Shown here: positions 1 to 7,211 of the stretch, one piece after another
Layout: every line of letters begins with the position of its first letter
Numbering within the stretch: the stretch's first letter is position 1
Position numbers and translations under genes: made by a program
Assembly: GCA_030037185.1 (NCBI GenBank)
Contig: JASHRR010001422.1
Span: 1 to 9,744, forward strand
Reading direction: 5' to 3'
DNA length: 9,744 bases
DNA from: Xanthobacteraceae bacterium
Lineage (GTDB): Bacteria; Pseudomonadota; Alphaproteobacteria; Rhizobiales; Xanthobacteraceae
Notes under the pieces: model-generated
The model's input: only the letters and a program-made list of their open reading frames with translations
Told to the model about the DNA's origin: nothing
Database searches by the model: none

Positions 1-1
1 G

Positions 2-175
2 GATCCCGAACTCGTCCACATCGAAGAGACCGACGCCAACTTCACCGTCGAATGGAAGGGGCACTACCGCATCGAGGGCGATGCGTTCATCTACGTGGAT
101 CGCAAGACAGGCGGGACCAGAGCCATCCTCGGATATCCCACGCAGAAGTTGGAGCAAGCCGCGCGCAGCAGCTGA
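2..175 (+). CDS. C-terminal end of an unidentified protein (5' end outside window)
   Basis: An open frame enters from the left edge and ends at TGA 173-175, giving the last 57 residues of a protein. The peptide begins DPELVHIEETDANFTVEWKG and ends KLEQAARSS. It is acidic at first, then alternates aromatic and charged residues (HYRIEGDAFIYVDRKTG), which looks like beta strands of a small soluble domain. No membrane segment or catalytic motif is visible and I do not recognise the family. The codons are GC-rich at third positions like the rest of the window, and no overlapping frame offers a better reading, so I take it as a real gene end. It converges on the minus-strand GMC oxidoreductase, with 107 bp between the two stops. 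Without its N-terminus no function can be assigned. Confidence 0.5.
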   Translation, partial: DPELVHIEETDANFTVEWKGHYRIEGDAFIYVDRKTGGTRAILGYPTQKLEQAARSS

Positions 176-245
176 AATTTCAAATATTTTTGGCTAGGTC
201 TTAACGGGTAAATCCACGGTAATTGCACCGGCGTTGTCGTTCATG

Positions 246-262
246 CGACCTCGATCCGGTCG
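246..262 (+). terminator. Weak hairpin in the convergent gap between the left-edge gene and the GMC oxidoreductase
   Basis: CGACC (246-250) and GGTCG (258-262) form a 5-bp stem with a 7-nt loop, followed by GCTTTCT. It sits in the 107-bp gap (176-282) between two convergent stop codons, where a terminator is expected. The stem is short and the T-tract poor, so this is only a candidate. The left part of the gap (174-197) is strikingly AT-rich for this window and contains the palindrome GAAATTTC (174-181). No other element was seen there. Confidence 0.2.
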
Positions 263-282
263 GCTTTCTGACAGGACGAATC

Positions 283-1911
283 CTACTTTGCGCGCGCGTC
301 CTCGAGAATCAACGCCGCGCCTTTCTCAGCGATCATCATGGTGGGCGCATTGGTGTTGCCCGAGGTGATCGTCGGCATCACCGAGGCATCGACGATGCGC
401 AAACCCGCCGTGCCCAAAACCCGCAGCCTCTCATCGACCACCGCAAATGGATCGGTCCCGCGTCCCATCTTGGCGGTGCCCACCGGGTGAAAAATGGTGG
501 TGCCGATATCACCGGCGGCTCTAATGAGGCTTGCATCATCATCGCCGACGGACGGACCGGGCAGATATTCCCGGGGCTGGAATCGCCCCAACGCCGGCTG
601 CGCCACGATGCGCCGCACCAGGCGCAATGAATCGGCGGCGACGCGCCGGTCCTCATCGGTCGCGAGGTAATTGGGGATGATGGCGGGCGATGCGTCCCGG
701 TCGCGCGCGCGCAACCGCAATTCGCCGCGGCTCGTCGGCTGGACATTGCATACGCTTGCGGTGAATGCCGCAAAGGCATGCAGCGGCTCGCCGAAACGAT
801 CGAGGGACAGCGGTTGGACGTGGAACTGGATATTGGCGCGCGCGCGTGACGGATCGGAGCGGGTGAACAGCCCAAGCTGCGACGGCGCCATTGCCAACGG
901 CCCGCGGCGCAAAAACGCATATTCCAGCCCTATGCCGATGCGCCCAAGCACCGAATGATAGATCGTGTTTAGGGTTTTCACGCCCGACACCTTGAAGATC
1001 GCACGCAGCTGCAAGTGGTCTTGCAGGTTTTTGCCGACACCCGGCCGCTCCAGCACCATCTGGATGCCATGCTGGCGCAATTGCTCCGCTGGTCCGACGC
1101 CGGACAGCATCAGCAGGTGAGGCGACCCGATGCTGCCTGCAGCGAGAATGACGTTTCCTGCGCGCGCACACCGCAGGGCGCCGTGCTGTCGCCATTTCAC
1201 CCCGACGGCGCGGCGGCCGTCGAACTCGACGCACTGCGCGTGGCAGCCGATTTCGAGGCGCAGATTGGGCGACCTCAATGCGGGTTTGAGAAAACCGCGC
1301 GCCGCCGACCACCGCCGCCCGCGCCTTTGGTTGACGTGGAAGAAGCATGAGCCTTCGTTGTCGCCGGTGTTGAAATCCGCGATCGGCTTGATGCCGGCCT
1401 GCCTCGCGGCCTCGCGAAACGCTTCAAGCAATTCCCAGCGCACCCGCTGTTGCTCGATCCGCAATTCGCCGCCGACCGCATGACTGGCTGTGGCCCCAAG
1501 GAAATGATCTTCGTGCCGTCTGAAATAAGGCAACACGTCGTCCCAGCCCCAGCCCGTCAGCCCAAGCTGGCGCCAATGATCATAGTCGGCCGCCTGGCCC
1601 CGCATGTAGATCATGGCGTTGATAGAGGATGAGCCGCCGATCACCTTGCCGCGCGGATAGTGGAGGACGCGGCCATTGAGGCCCTTGTCCGGCTCGGTCT
1701 TGAACATCCAGTCCGAGCGCGGATTGCCGATAGCAAAGAGATAGCCGGCCGGGATGTGATACCAGATCCAGTCGTCGCGCCCGCCGGCCTCGAGCAGCAG
1801 CACCCGCTTGCGCGTATCTGCCGATAGACGGTTGGCGAGGACGCAGCCGGCCGACCCGGCGCCGACGATGATGTAATCGTAGTCGCCTTCGCTTATTTGC
1901 AAGGGGCTCAT
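283..1911 (-). CDS. GMC-family FAD-dependent oxidoreductase (choline/alcohol dehydrogenase-like)
   Basis: Predicted soluble flavoprotein of 542 residues that oxidises an alcohol-type substrate with FAD (COG2303, BetA-like). The N-terminus has the Rossmann FAD motif DYIIVGAGSAGC (about 12-23) followed by LLLEAGG (38-44). The first GMC signature is YPRGKVIGGSSSIN (85-98) and the second is GSIGSPHLLMLSGVGP (259-274). The C-terminal catalytic pair is likely His475 in TTIFHPVGTAKMG and Asn519 in TSGNTNAPT. The length is normal and nothing is missing. The frame stays open to a TTG at 1971, but the ATG at 1911 places the FAD motif about 10 residues from the N-terminus as usual for the family, so I chose it; neither start has a strong ribosome site. 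The gene is separated from the upstream antiporter by 255 bp containing palindromes and is probably transcribed on its own. The substrate cannot be read from the sequence: choline, an aliphatic or aryl alcohol, or polyethylene glycol are all possible. Confidence 0.9.
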   Translation of the reverse strand: MSPLQISEGDYDYIIVGAGSAGCVLANRLSADTRKRVLLLEAGGRDDWIWYHIPAGYLFAIGNPRSDWMFKTEPDKGLNGRVLHYPRGKVIGGSSSINAMIYMRGQAADYDHWRQLGLTGWGWDDVLPYFRRHEDHFLGATASHAVGGELRIEQQRVRWELLEAFREAARQAGIKPIADFNTGDNEGSCFFHVNQRRGRRWSAARGFLKPALRSPNLRLEIGCHAQCVEFDGRRAVGVKWRQHGALRCARAGNVILAAGSIGSPHLLMLSGVGPAEQLRQHGIQMVLERPGVGKNLQDHLQLRAIFKVSGVKTLNTIYHSVLGRIGIGLEYAFLRRGPLAMAPSQLGLFTRSDPSRARANIQFHVQPLSLDRFGEPLHAFAAFTASVCNVQPTSRGELRLRARDRDASPAIIPNYLATDEDRRVAADSLRLVRRIVAQPALGRFQPREYLPGPSVGDDDASLIRAAGDIGTTIFHPVGTAKMGRGTDPFAVVDERLRVLGTAGLRIVDASVMPTITSGNTNAPTMMIAEKGAALILEDARAK

Positions 1912-1959
1912 GCGTGCAATTTGCGCGCAAAGCCCCGCCGGTGCAACATCGGCACGCTC

Positions 1960-2000
1960 GCGCCATTTCAATTGGTGGCCAATTGGCTGGCCAATGGCGC
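1960..2000. promoter_or_regulatory. Clustered palindromes upstream of the GMC oxidoreductase (candidate operator)
   Basis: Two interrupted palindromes lie back to back: ATTGG-TGG-CCAAT (1971-1983) and ATTGG-CTGG-CCAAT (1982-1995). Together they create the perfect 10-bp palindrome GCCAATTGGC (1978-1987). An outer inverted repeat GCGCCATT (1960-1967) / AATGGCGC (1993-2000) surrounds them. The block lies about 50-90 bp upstream of the ATG of the minus-strand oxidoreductase, where a repressor or activator site would sit. No convincing -35/-10 pair could be fixed. The regulator is unknown and no regulator gene is present in the window. The symmetry is seen directly; the operator role is inference. 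Confidence 0.4.
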
Positions 2001-2006
2001 CCGCAA

Positions 2007-2033
2007 GGTGACGTAGTTCATTGCCAGGTCACC
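2007..2033. promoter_or_regulatory. Inverted repeat GGTGAC-N15-GTCACC
   Basis: GGTGAC (2007-2012) and GTCACC (2028-2033) are perfect 6-bp inverted arms 15 bp apart. They lie in the same non-coding gap as the ATTGG/CCAAT palindromes, about 95-120 bp upstream of the GMC oxidoreductase start. The spacing would put the two half sites roughly two helical turns apart, compatible with a dimeric regulator, but a chance occurrence is not excluded. The rest of the gap (2034-2166) shows no gene. It contains a GCGGCGCCGC palindrome (2153-2162) just past the antiporter stop, without a T-tract. Confidence 0.25.
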
Positions 2034-2166
2034 GGCTGCCTTGACCCTGGCCGCCGGTGGGCTCGATTTGCCGAATCTGGTCCAATCAACGCTGGTGCGC
2101 AGCGCCATTCGACATTTGCAAGCATCGTTCGCTCAGTGGCTTTTGCGGCTTTGCGGCGCCGCGTGG

Positions 2167-3963
2167 TCAACCGACGCCGACGCGTTTGATCGCCTCATTG
2201 ACGATCCTGCGGATGCGCGAAGCGAACGACTGTGGCTCGTCGTGGTCAGCGTGATCTTCCGCAAGGTCGAGTCCGACCGTCGCAACCCGGCCTTTCACCA
2301 CCTGGTCGGCCACCAGCTGGATCGGACCGAGCGAAAGGCGATCGCCGACCTTTGCCTTATGTTCCAGATGGGCGGCGAAGAACGCCGCCAGCGTCATTGC
2401 CCGCTCCCCGGGCGCGATGGCAAGGCCGTAGATTTCGCCGAGCGTGCCGACCGTGACGTCGCCTGAAACGAAGAAATCGCCTAGCAAGCGCACGTCCGGC
2501 GCCGCCGGCGGCGGCATGTCGACGAAAAATCGGTCGAGCGCTCGCGCTTTCTCCGGCGGAGCCAGGAAATACGCGTAGTCGCCTTCGCGAATTTCGCCTG
2601 CCTCGGCGGCGGCGAGCACATGCTGGTCGCGCACCACCAAAGTCAGCTTCGCCCATGGTGGAATGAGCCGGCGGCGCAAATAGGGATTTTTCGCATCAAT
2701 CGCGTAGCCGACCAGTTCGTGCCCGAGCTGTCCGGGCAGATCGAGCTCGATACGCCGCGGCGCCGGATCGTTGCGCGCGAGCGCGGTATGGAAACGGTGC
2801 GCCGCCATCGCAATTGTCCAGCCCTGAACCAGGAGTGAAACGAGCACAACCACGAAACCGATGTCGAAGAAGATGAGGGCGTCGCGCATGCCGACCAGCA
2901 ACGGGATTGATGCGAGGAAAATGCCGACCGCGCCGCGCAACCCGACCCAGGACACGAACGCCTTCTCGCGCCAGGAAAACCGGAACGGCGCAAGGCACAG
3001 AAAAACCGCGAGCGGACGGGCAAAGAACATCAGCACAACAGCGACGACAAGCGCCGGCACGGCATGCGCAGCGAGGCGGGCCGGCAAGGCCAGAAGCCCA
3101 AGCAGCACGAACATGACGATCTGGGCGAGCCATGTGGTCGCGTCGAGAAAGGCAATCACGCTGCTTTGCGCCCGGGTCGGCCGGTTCCCGACAATCAACC
3201 CGGCGAGATAGACGCTGAGAAATCCGGACGCATGCAGGACCTGGGCGACACCGAACACGACAATCGCCGCGGTGGTGACCAGCGGTGCATGGAGTCCCTG
3301 CGGCAGCTCGAGCCGATTGAGCGCTAACACGATCAGCCGTCCGCCCACCAGGCCGATGACTGCGCCGCCGACCGCCTGCACGGCGAGTTCGTCGGCAGCC
3401 GTATACCAGGGCTCGCTCCCCGCCAGCGCCATCTCGACCAGTACGACGGTGAGAAAGATCGCGAACGGATCATTGGTGGCGGATTCGATTTCGAGGGTCG
3501 CGCCGACCCGGGGACGCAGCCGCAGACCGCGCGCATGAATGAGCAGGAACACGGCTGCCGCATCGGTCGATGCCACCATCGCCCCGACCAAAAGCGACTC
3601 GGTCCAATCGAATCCCAGCAGCAGCCGCACGACCGGCGCCGTCACCGCCGCCGTCAGCAGAACCCCGGCTGTTGCCAGCACCAGCGCAGGCGCCATCGCT
3701 CTGCGGAACGTCGCCGAGCGTGTGCGCAGTCCTCCGTCGAACAGGATCAGAGCAAGCGCCACCGCGCCGACCAGATAGGTCGTACGGATATCATCAAACT
3801 TGAGTCCGCCCGGCCCGGCCTCGCCCGCCAGCATGCCGACCAGAAGAAACACCAGCAGCAGCGGAGCGCCGAATCGCAGCGCAACCAGACTCGACAGGAT
3901 GCCGGCGAGCACGAGTAATGCCGCGAACATGATGGTGAGGCTGATGGTGTCGAGTGCTGCCAT
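2167..3963 (-). CDS. nhaP2: CPA1-type K+/Na+:H+ antiporter with regulatory C-terminal domains (NhaP2/CvrA-like)
   Basis: Predicted inner-membrane cation:proton antiporter of 598 residues (COG3263 type), exchanging K+ or Na+ for H+ for pH and ion homeostasis. Residues about 8-388 are a run of hydrophobic segments, roughly 12-13 helices. Visible family motifs include RFGAPLLLVFLLVGMLAGE, ALILFDGGLRT, STDAAAVF (Asp134) and the ion-binding ATNDP (Asn164-Asp165), plus GLRGAVG (about 341-347). After the membrane part come a TrkA-C/RCK-C-like domain (about 405-485, IELDLPGQLGHELVG onward) and a CorC/HlyC-type transporter-associated domain (about 493-570). This three-part layout is typical of the NhaP2/CvrA group. 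The frame extends upstream to a TTG at 4002, but the ATG at 3963 matches the usual N-terminus. The upstream cupin ends 129 bp away, and hairpins in that gap suggest separate expression. K+ rather than Na+ as main substrate is inferred from the family. The symbol is by family resemblance only. Confidence 0.88.
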   Translation of the reverse strand: MAALDTISLTIMFAALLVLAGILSSLVALRFGAPLLLVFLLVGMLAGEAGPGGLKFDDIRTTYLVGAVALALILFDGGLRTRSATFRRAMAPALVLATAGVLLTAAVTAPVVRLLLGFDWTESLLVGAMVASTDAAAVFLLIHARGLRLRPRVGATLEIESATNDPFAIFLTVVLVEMALAGSEPWYTAADELAVQAVGGAVIGLVGGRLIVLALNRLELPQGLHAPLVTTAAIVVFGVAQVLHASGFLSVYLAGLIVGNRPTRAQSSVIAFLDATTWLAQIVMFVLLGLLALPARLAAHAVPALVVAVVLMFFARPLAVFLCLAPFRFSWREKAFVSWVGLRGAVGIFLASIPLLVGMRDALIFFDIGFVVVLVSLLVQGWTIAMAAHRFHTALARNDPAPRRIELDLPGQLGHELVGYAIDAKNPYLRRRLIPPWAKLTLVVRDQHVLAAAEAGEIREGDYAYFLAPPEKARALDRFFVDMPPPAAPDVRLLGDFFVSGDVTVGTLGEIYGLAIAPGERAMTLAAFFAAHLEHKAKVGDRLSLGPIQLVADQVVKGRVATVGLDLAEDHADHDEPQSFASRIRRIVNEAIKRVGVG

Positions 3964-4017
3964 GAGAACGTGATCAGCCAACCGATAGCGGTTTGTTCGC
4001 AACGTGAACGGATCAGA

Positions 4018-4056
4018 GCGACCAGGAGGTCGCGAACCCGACCCGGCGCTTGCCGG
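4018..4056. other. Two adjacent perfect hairpins between cupin and antiporter genes
   Basis: GCGACC-AGGA-GGTCGC (4018-4033) is a 6-bp stem with a tetraloop. CCGGC-GCTT-GCCGG (4043-4056) is a 5-bp stem with a tetraloop. Both lie in the 129-bp gap downstream of the cupin stop (4093) and upstream of the antiporter ATG (3963). Neither is followed by a T-tract on either strand, so they are not classical intrinsic terminators. They could pause or attenuate transcription, or be an mRNA stability element. GC-rich DNA gives short stems like these by chance fairly often. Confidence 0.3.
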
Positions 4057-4092
4057 CGACGGAGGATCACGACAGCAGGGTGGTCCCTCGGT

Positions 4093-4635
4093 TCAGCGAT
4101 GGATCGGATCCTTCCACAGCACGTGCTCGGGCGGCTCAACCGGCTCGATATCGAGATTGACGACGACCGGTTCCTGGCCGGAGCGCACCAGGACGCATTC
4201 CAGCACCTCGTCGCGGCTGGCGTTGATTTCCTGGTGCGGCACATAAGGCGGCACATAGATAAAATCGCCCGGGCCCGCCTCGGCGGTGAATTGGAGCTGT
4301 TCGCCCCACCGCATCCGCGCCCGCCCTTTGACGACGAAGATGATGCTTTCGAGGTCTCCATGGTGATGGGCGCCGGTCTTGGCGTTGGCATGGATCGTCA
4401 CGGTGCCGGCCCAAAGTTTTTCGGCTCCTGCGCGCGCGCGGTTGATCGCTGTCGCCCGCAACATCCCGGGCGTTTGCGCCGTGTTGGGATCAAGCGCGTG
4501 CCCGGGAATGATTTTGACCCCGTGAACCTTCCAATCGACGACGGCGCCGGGATCAGCCCGGGCACAGGAGTCATCGGGGCTGGCGGCCGGGCGCGAAACC
4601 GCAGGCGCATGCCGTTTGTCGTGATCTTGAGCCAT
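4093..4635 (-). CDS. Small metal-binding cupin protein (COG4101-type, function unknown)
   Basis: Soluble single-domain cupin of 180 residues with an uninformative polar N-terminus (about 1-30). Cupin motif 1 is GAHHHGDLE (88-96), leading into IIFVVKGRARMRWG. Motif 2 is GDFIYVPPYVPHQEIN (123-138). The four classical metal ligands are all present as His90, His92, Glu96 and His134, so a bound Fe, Mn or Ni is likely and the protein could be an enzyme rather than a binding relic. The phrase KLWAGTVTI before motif 1 and the strongly conserved GPGDFIYVPPYVPHQEIN resemble the uncharacterised RmlC-like group COG4101. It lies 61 bp downstream of bluB on the same strand, so it may be the last gene of the cobS-bluB transcription unit. 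A link to B12 lower-ligand metabolism is only positional. ATG 4635 is supported by an AGGTGG ribosome site. The substrate is unknown. Confidence 0.85.
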   Translation of the reverse strand: MAQDHDKRHAPAVSRPAASPDDSCARADPGAVVDWKVHGVKIIPGHALDPNTAQTPGMLRATAINRARAGAEKLWAGTVTIHANAKTGAHHHGDLESIIFVVKGRARMRWGEQLQFTAEAGPGDFIYVPPYVPHQEINASRDEVLECVLVRSGQEPVVVNLDIEPVEPPEHVLWKDPIHR

Positions 4636-4645
4636 GAGAAATCTG

Positions 4646-4651
4646 CCACCT
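4646..4651 (-). promoter_or_regulatory. Ribosome binding site of the cupin gene
   Basis: On the minus strand AGGTGG occurs 10 nt before the ATG at 4635. The spacing is slightly long, but this is one of the few clear Shine-Dalgarno sequences in the window and it supports the chosen start. The 61-bp gap between bluB and the cupin holds no other clear signal. Confidence 0.4.
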
Positions 4652-4696
4652 GTTATCCGTCTTGGAGCATAACGCGCATCGCCGCCGCTTTAGGCG

Positions 4697-5338
4697 TCAG
4701 CGCCGCAATATGCAGGCTTGCGACTCTCGGCGCCGCTCCCACCCGACGCGCTCGAGCTCCGGCCGGTCGCTGTCGGCTTGCGGGTAACCCAGGCAAAAAT
4801 AGCCGATGAAGCGCCACGACTTCGGGACCTCAAGGATATCAGTCATGGGCGCCGGGTCCACAATCGAAATCCATCCCATGCCGATGTTTTCGGCGCGTGC
4901 CACAAGCCACATCATTGAGATCGCCGCCACGGCTGAATAGTCAGCCGTTTCCGGCATCGTCCGGCGCCCCAGACCGTGTCCGACCGCCGTGGCGCGATCG
5001 GTGAATACGGCGAACTGGCAAGGCGCTTCCTCAAGCCCGGCCAGTTTGAGTTTCGCGTATCTGACGGCGTTGTCGCCCGTATAGGATGCAAGTGCGTCTG
5101 CGTTACAAGCCTTGAACAGGTCGCGGACGACCTGGCGTCGCCGGGGATCATCGACGACCACGAACCGCCAGGGCTGACACAGCCCTACCGAAGGCGCCAG
5201 GCAGGCGATCTCAAGGAGCCGCTCCAGCGTCCCGACCGGCAACGGATCAGGGCGAAAACGCCTCACGTCGCGTCGCCAGATCAACAGATCGCGCAGGCGC
5301 ACCCGGAATTCCTCGTCGAATGACGCAAGCTCGTTCAT
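4697..5338 (-). CDS. bluB: 5,6-dimethylbenzimidazole synthase BluB
   Basis: BluB cleaves reduced FMN with O2 to make 5,6-dimethylbenzimidazole (DMB), the lower ligand of cobalamin. It belongs to the nitroreductase-like flavin fold and acts in the cytoplasm, aerobically. The 213-residue product carries the signature WRRDVRRFRPDPLP (21-34) and LAPSVGLCQPWRFVVVDDP (47-65). The downstream block is GMGWISIVDP (153-162), followed by YFCLGYP (180-186). Asp24 in the RRDVR motif and Ser158 in GWISI probably match the catalytic Asp32 and Ser167 reported for the Sinorhizobium enzyme. The frame is open further upstream, but ATG 5338 fits the family and sits in an ATGA overlap with the stop of cobS, implying translational coupling. 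With cobS and the divergent cobT it forms a complete DMB synthesis, activation and attachment set. Length and key residues look normal. Confidence 0.95.
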   Translation of the reverse strand: MNELASFDEEFRVRLRDLLIWRRDVRRFRPDPLPVGTLERLLEIACLAPSVGLCQPWRFVVVDDPRRRQVVRDLFKACNADALASYTGDNAVRYAKLKLAGLEEAPCQFAVFTDRATAVGHGLGRRTMPETADYSAVAAISMMWLVARAENIGMGWISIVDPAPMTDILEVPKSWRFIGYFCLGYPQADSDRPELERVGWERRRESQACILRR

Positions 5339-6117
5339 GCCTGGGTTCCCGACATCGCGACCGCAGTGAGCAAAATGACGATTTCGATGATCTGTTCCAA
5401 GGCACCGAGCACGTCGCCGGTTTGTCCGCCGATCTGCCGGATGGCGAGCCTCGCCATCATCAGGCTGGTGCACGTGGCGACCACGAGACCCACTATAGCG
5501 GCGGCGAGGCCGAGCGCAGCAGCCAGCACCAACACCCCCAACACAACCGCAACGGCGGCAGACCGCAGGGCCGGCCGCCCCGCCTGCGCAGACAGGCCGT
5601 CAAAACGGGCCGGCGGAACGAAACGCATGAACCCCGGCAGCACCGCCCGCGCCGAGACGTGAGTGGCAATCAACGCACCGGCGACCGCCGCCGGGCTCAC
5701 CATGCCGGCAAGCGCGGTCCAACGCAGCAGGAGCGACATCATCAGGGCACAGGCGCCGTAGGCGCCAAGGCGGCTGTCGTGCATGATCTCAAGCTTGCGC
5801 GCACGGTCCCGCCCGCCGAGGCCGTCCGCCATATCAGCAAGACCGTCTTCATGCAGGCAGCCCGTGGTGAGGAGAGTGGCAGCGAGTGCCAGCCCGGCGG
5901 CAAGCGCCGCGGGGAGTTGGATTGCCGAGGCGATCGTGTAGGTCAACGCGCCGGCGCCACCCACGAGCGCACCCGCCAGCGGGAACGCCCAGCTCGCCCG
6001 CGCAACGTCGGCGCTATTGATCGCAGTCGAATGAGGCAGGGGCAGGCGCGTGCAGAAAAGGACGGCGGTCTTGACGTCGGCGGCAAGGCCACTTCCCCAT
6101 CGATGGCGTATCTTCAT
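5335..6117 (-). CDS. cobS: Adenosylcobinamide-GDP ribazoletransferase (cobalamin synthase) CobS/CobV
   Basis: Integral inner-membrane enzyme (EC 2.7.8.26) that joins adenosylcobinamide-GDP with alpha-ribazole (or its 5'-phosphate) in the last assembly step of cobalamin. The 260-residue product has several hydrophobic helices. The acidic metal-binding signature is [14 protein letters not shown] (89-102), followed by [12 protein letters not shown] (110-121) and the C-terminal [18 protein letters not shown] (229-246). All are diagnostic for CobS. An ATG at 6189 in the same frame would add 24 residues. I prefer ATG 6117, because MKIRHRW leading to [15 protein letters not shown] matches the usual N-terminus and leaves an 80-bp gap to divergent cobT. 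Neither start has a good ribosome site. The last four bases overlap bluB. The enzyme uses the CobT product made by its divergent neighbour. Pseudomonas/Rhizobium nomenclature calls it CobV. Confidence 0.95.
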   Translation of the reverse strand: MKIRHRWGSGLAADVKTAVLFCTRLPLPHSTAINSADVARASWAFPLAGALVGGAGALTYTIASAIQLPAALAAGLALAATLLTTGCLHEDGLADMADGLGGRDRARKLEIMHDSRLGAYGACALMMSLLLRWTALAGMVSPAAVAGALIATHVSARAVLPGFMRFVPPARFDGLSAQAGRPALRSAAVAVVLGVLVLAAALGLAAAIVGLVVATCTSLMMARLAIRQIGGQTGDVLGALEQIIEIVILLTAVAMSGTQA

Positions 6118-6144
6118 CGCAGGCGTACTCGAATCTAGTGGACA

Positions 6145-6175
6145 GGCGCTCGCGAAAAGCAGATTTTCCGGCGCT
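6145..6175. promoter_or_regulatory. Symmetric element in the divergent cobS-cobT intergenic region
   Basis: The 80-bp gap between the cobS and cobT start codons contains GAAAA (6154-6158) and TTTTC (6164-6168), separated by GCAGA. They are flanked by GGCGCT copies at 6145-6150 and 6170-6175, whose GCGC cores keep nearly the same dyad centre. This is where a shared operator for the two divergent B12 genes could sit. No cobalamin riboswitch (B12 box) or clear -35/-10 pair was recognised here. The symmetry is visible; regulatory use is a guess. Confidence 0.25.
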
Positions 6176-6197
6176 GCAACCTCAGTCATCCGCCATC

Positions 6198-7211
6198 ATG
6201 CGCTTCCCGTCCTTCGCTGCATTGCGCGCCGCGTGCCTTGATCTCCCGCCCGCCGATGCGGCCGCCGCGGCAGCGGCCGCAGATCGCAATGCTGTGCTGA
6301 CAAAGCCCCCGGGCAGCCTCGGTCGCCTGGAGGACCTCGCCATCTGGCTCGCCCAATGGCAAAGGAGAACTCTGCCGCGGCTCGACCGCATCGAGGTGTT
6401 GGTATTTGCCGGCAATCATGGCGTCGCGGCACAGGGCGTTTCGGCGTTTCCGGCCGAGGTGACGACGCAGATGGTGGCGAATTTCGCGGCCGGCGGCGCC
6501 GCCATCAATCAGCTTGCCACCGTAGCGGGAGCGCGGCTGCAGGTGGTGCCGCTCGATCTCGACCGACCTACCGCAGACTTCACCAAGCAACCCGCGATGG
6601 CCGAAGACGCATTTCTGCGTGCGCTCGCGGCCGGCTATGACATCGTGCCGGCCGAGGCGGATCTCGTCTGCCTTGGCGAAATGGGCATCGGCAACACGAC
6701 GGCTGCCGCCGCTATCGCGGCGGCGCTGTTCGGTGGTGACGGGATTCGCTGGGCCGGTCGCGGGACCGGCGTAAACGACGATGGCCTCGCCCGCAAGCGC
6801 GCCGTGATTGACGCGGCGGTCGAACGTCATGCCGGCATCCTCGGCGATCCGCTTCGCGTCGCCGCCGCATTGGGAGGGCGCGAGTTTGCCGCCATCCTGG
6901 GGGCCGCGCTGGCTGCCCGCCGGCAGGGTATTCCGGTGCTCATCGACGGCTTCGCCTGCACCGCGGCGCTCGCTCCGCTCGCGATGCTGCGAGCCGATGC
7001 GCTGGCCCACGCCGTTGCCGCACATGTATCGGCGGAAGCCGCGCACCGGGCACTCCTTGACCAACTCGGGCTGAAACCGCTCGTCGACCTCGGCATGCGG
7101 CTTGGCGAAGCTTCCGGCGCGGCGGTGGCGGCGCTCATCCTGCGGGCCGCGGTCGCGTGCCACACCGGAATGGCGACGTTCGCGCAAGCCGGCGTGTCCG
7201 GCAAGCTCTAG
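6198..7211 (+). CDS. cobT: Nicotinate-nucleotide:dimethylbenzimidazole phosphoribosyltransferase CobT
   Basis: Cytosolic enzyme (EC 2.4.2.21; CobU in Pseudomonas/Rhizobium naming) that transfers phosphoribose from nicotinate mononucleotide to DMB, giving alpha-ribazole 5'-phosphate. The 337-residue product shows, in order: [13 protein letters not shown] (36-48), [22 protein letters not shown] (72-93), AGGAAIN (98-104), [14 protein letters not shown] (160-173), GRGTGVND (187-194), [14 protein letters not shown] (248-261) and [11 protein letters not shown] (301-311). Glu304 in RLGEASGA matches the catalytic Glu317 of Salmonella CobT. The frame opens at GTG 6138, but ATG 6198 gives the normal length and N-terminus ([17 protein letters not shown]). 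There is no obvious Shine-Dalgarno. It is divergent from cobS and convergent with cobB. BluB in the neighbouring unit provides its substrate. All core motifs are intact. Confidence 0.96.
   Translation: MRFPSFAALRAACLDLPPADAAAAAAAADRNAVLTKPPGSLGRLEDLAIWLAQWQRRTLPRLDRIEVLVFAGNHGVAAQGVSAFPAEVTTQMVANFAAGGAAINQLATVAGARLQVVPLDLDRPTADFTKQPAMAEDAFLRALAAGYDIVPAEADLVCLGEMGIGNTTAAAAIAAALFGGDGIRWAGRGTGVNDDGLARKRAVIDAAVERHAGILGDPLRVAAALGGREFAAILGAALAARRQGIPVLIDGFACTAALAPLAMLRADALAHAVAAHVSAEAAHRALLDQLGLKPLVDLGMRLGEASGAAVAALILRAAVACHTGMATFAQAGVSGKL

Noticed and set aside
1..6. Window begins with GGATCC (BamHI site)
   Set aside because: It could be a cloning or cut boundary, but the same hexamer occurs elsewhere in the window and has no biological meaning by itself.
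1912..1971. TTG start extending the GMC oxidoreductase by 20 residues
   Set aside because: The extension moves the FAD motif away from the N-terminus and has no ribosome site; ATG 1911 fits the family better.
2020..2040. Stretch resembling a B12 box (GCCAGG..ACC.GC) of a cobalamin riboswitch
   Set aside because: It lacks the AGA core of the box, no plus-strand gene follows, and the surrounding arms do not form the riboswitch fold; likely part of the GGTGAC/GTCACC dyad.
5320..6138. Plus-strand open frame of 272 codons opposite cobS/bluB
   Set aside because: It is antisense to two well-supported genes, its peptide is rich in Arg, His and Gln with no family motif, and long antisense frames are normal in GC-rich DNA.
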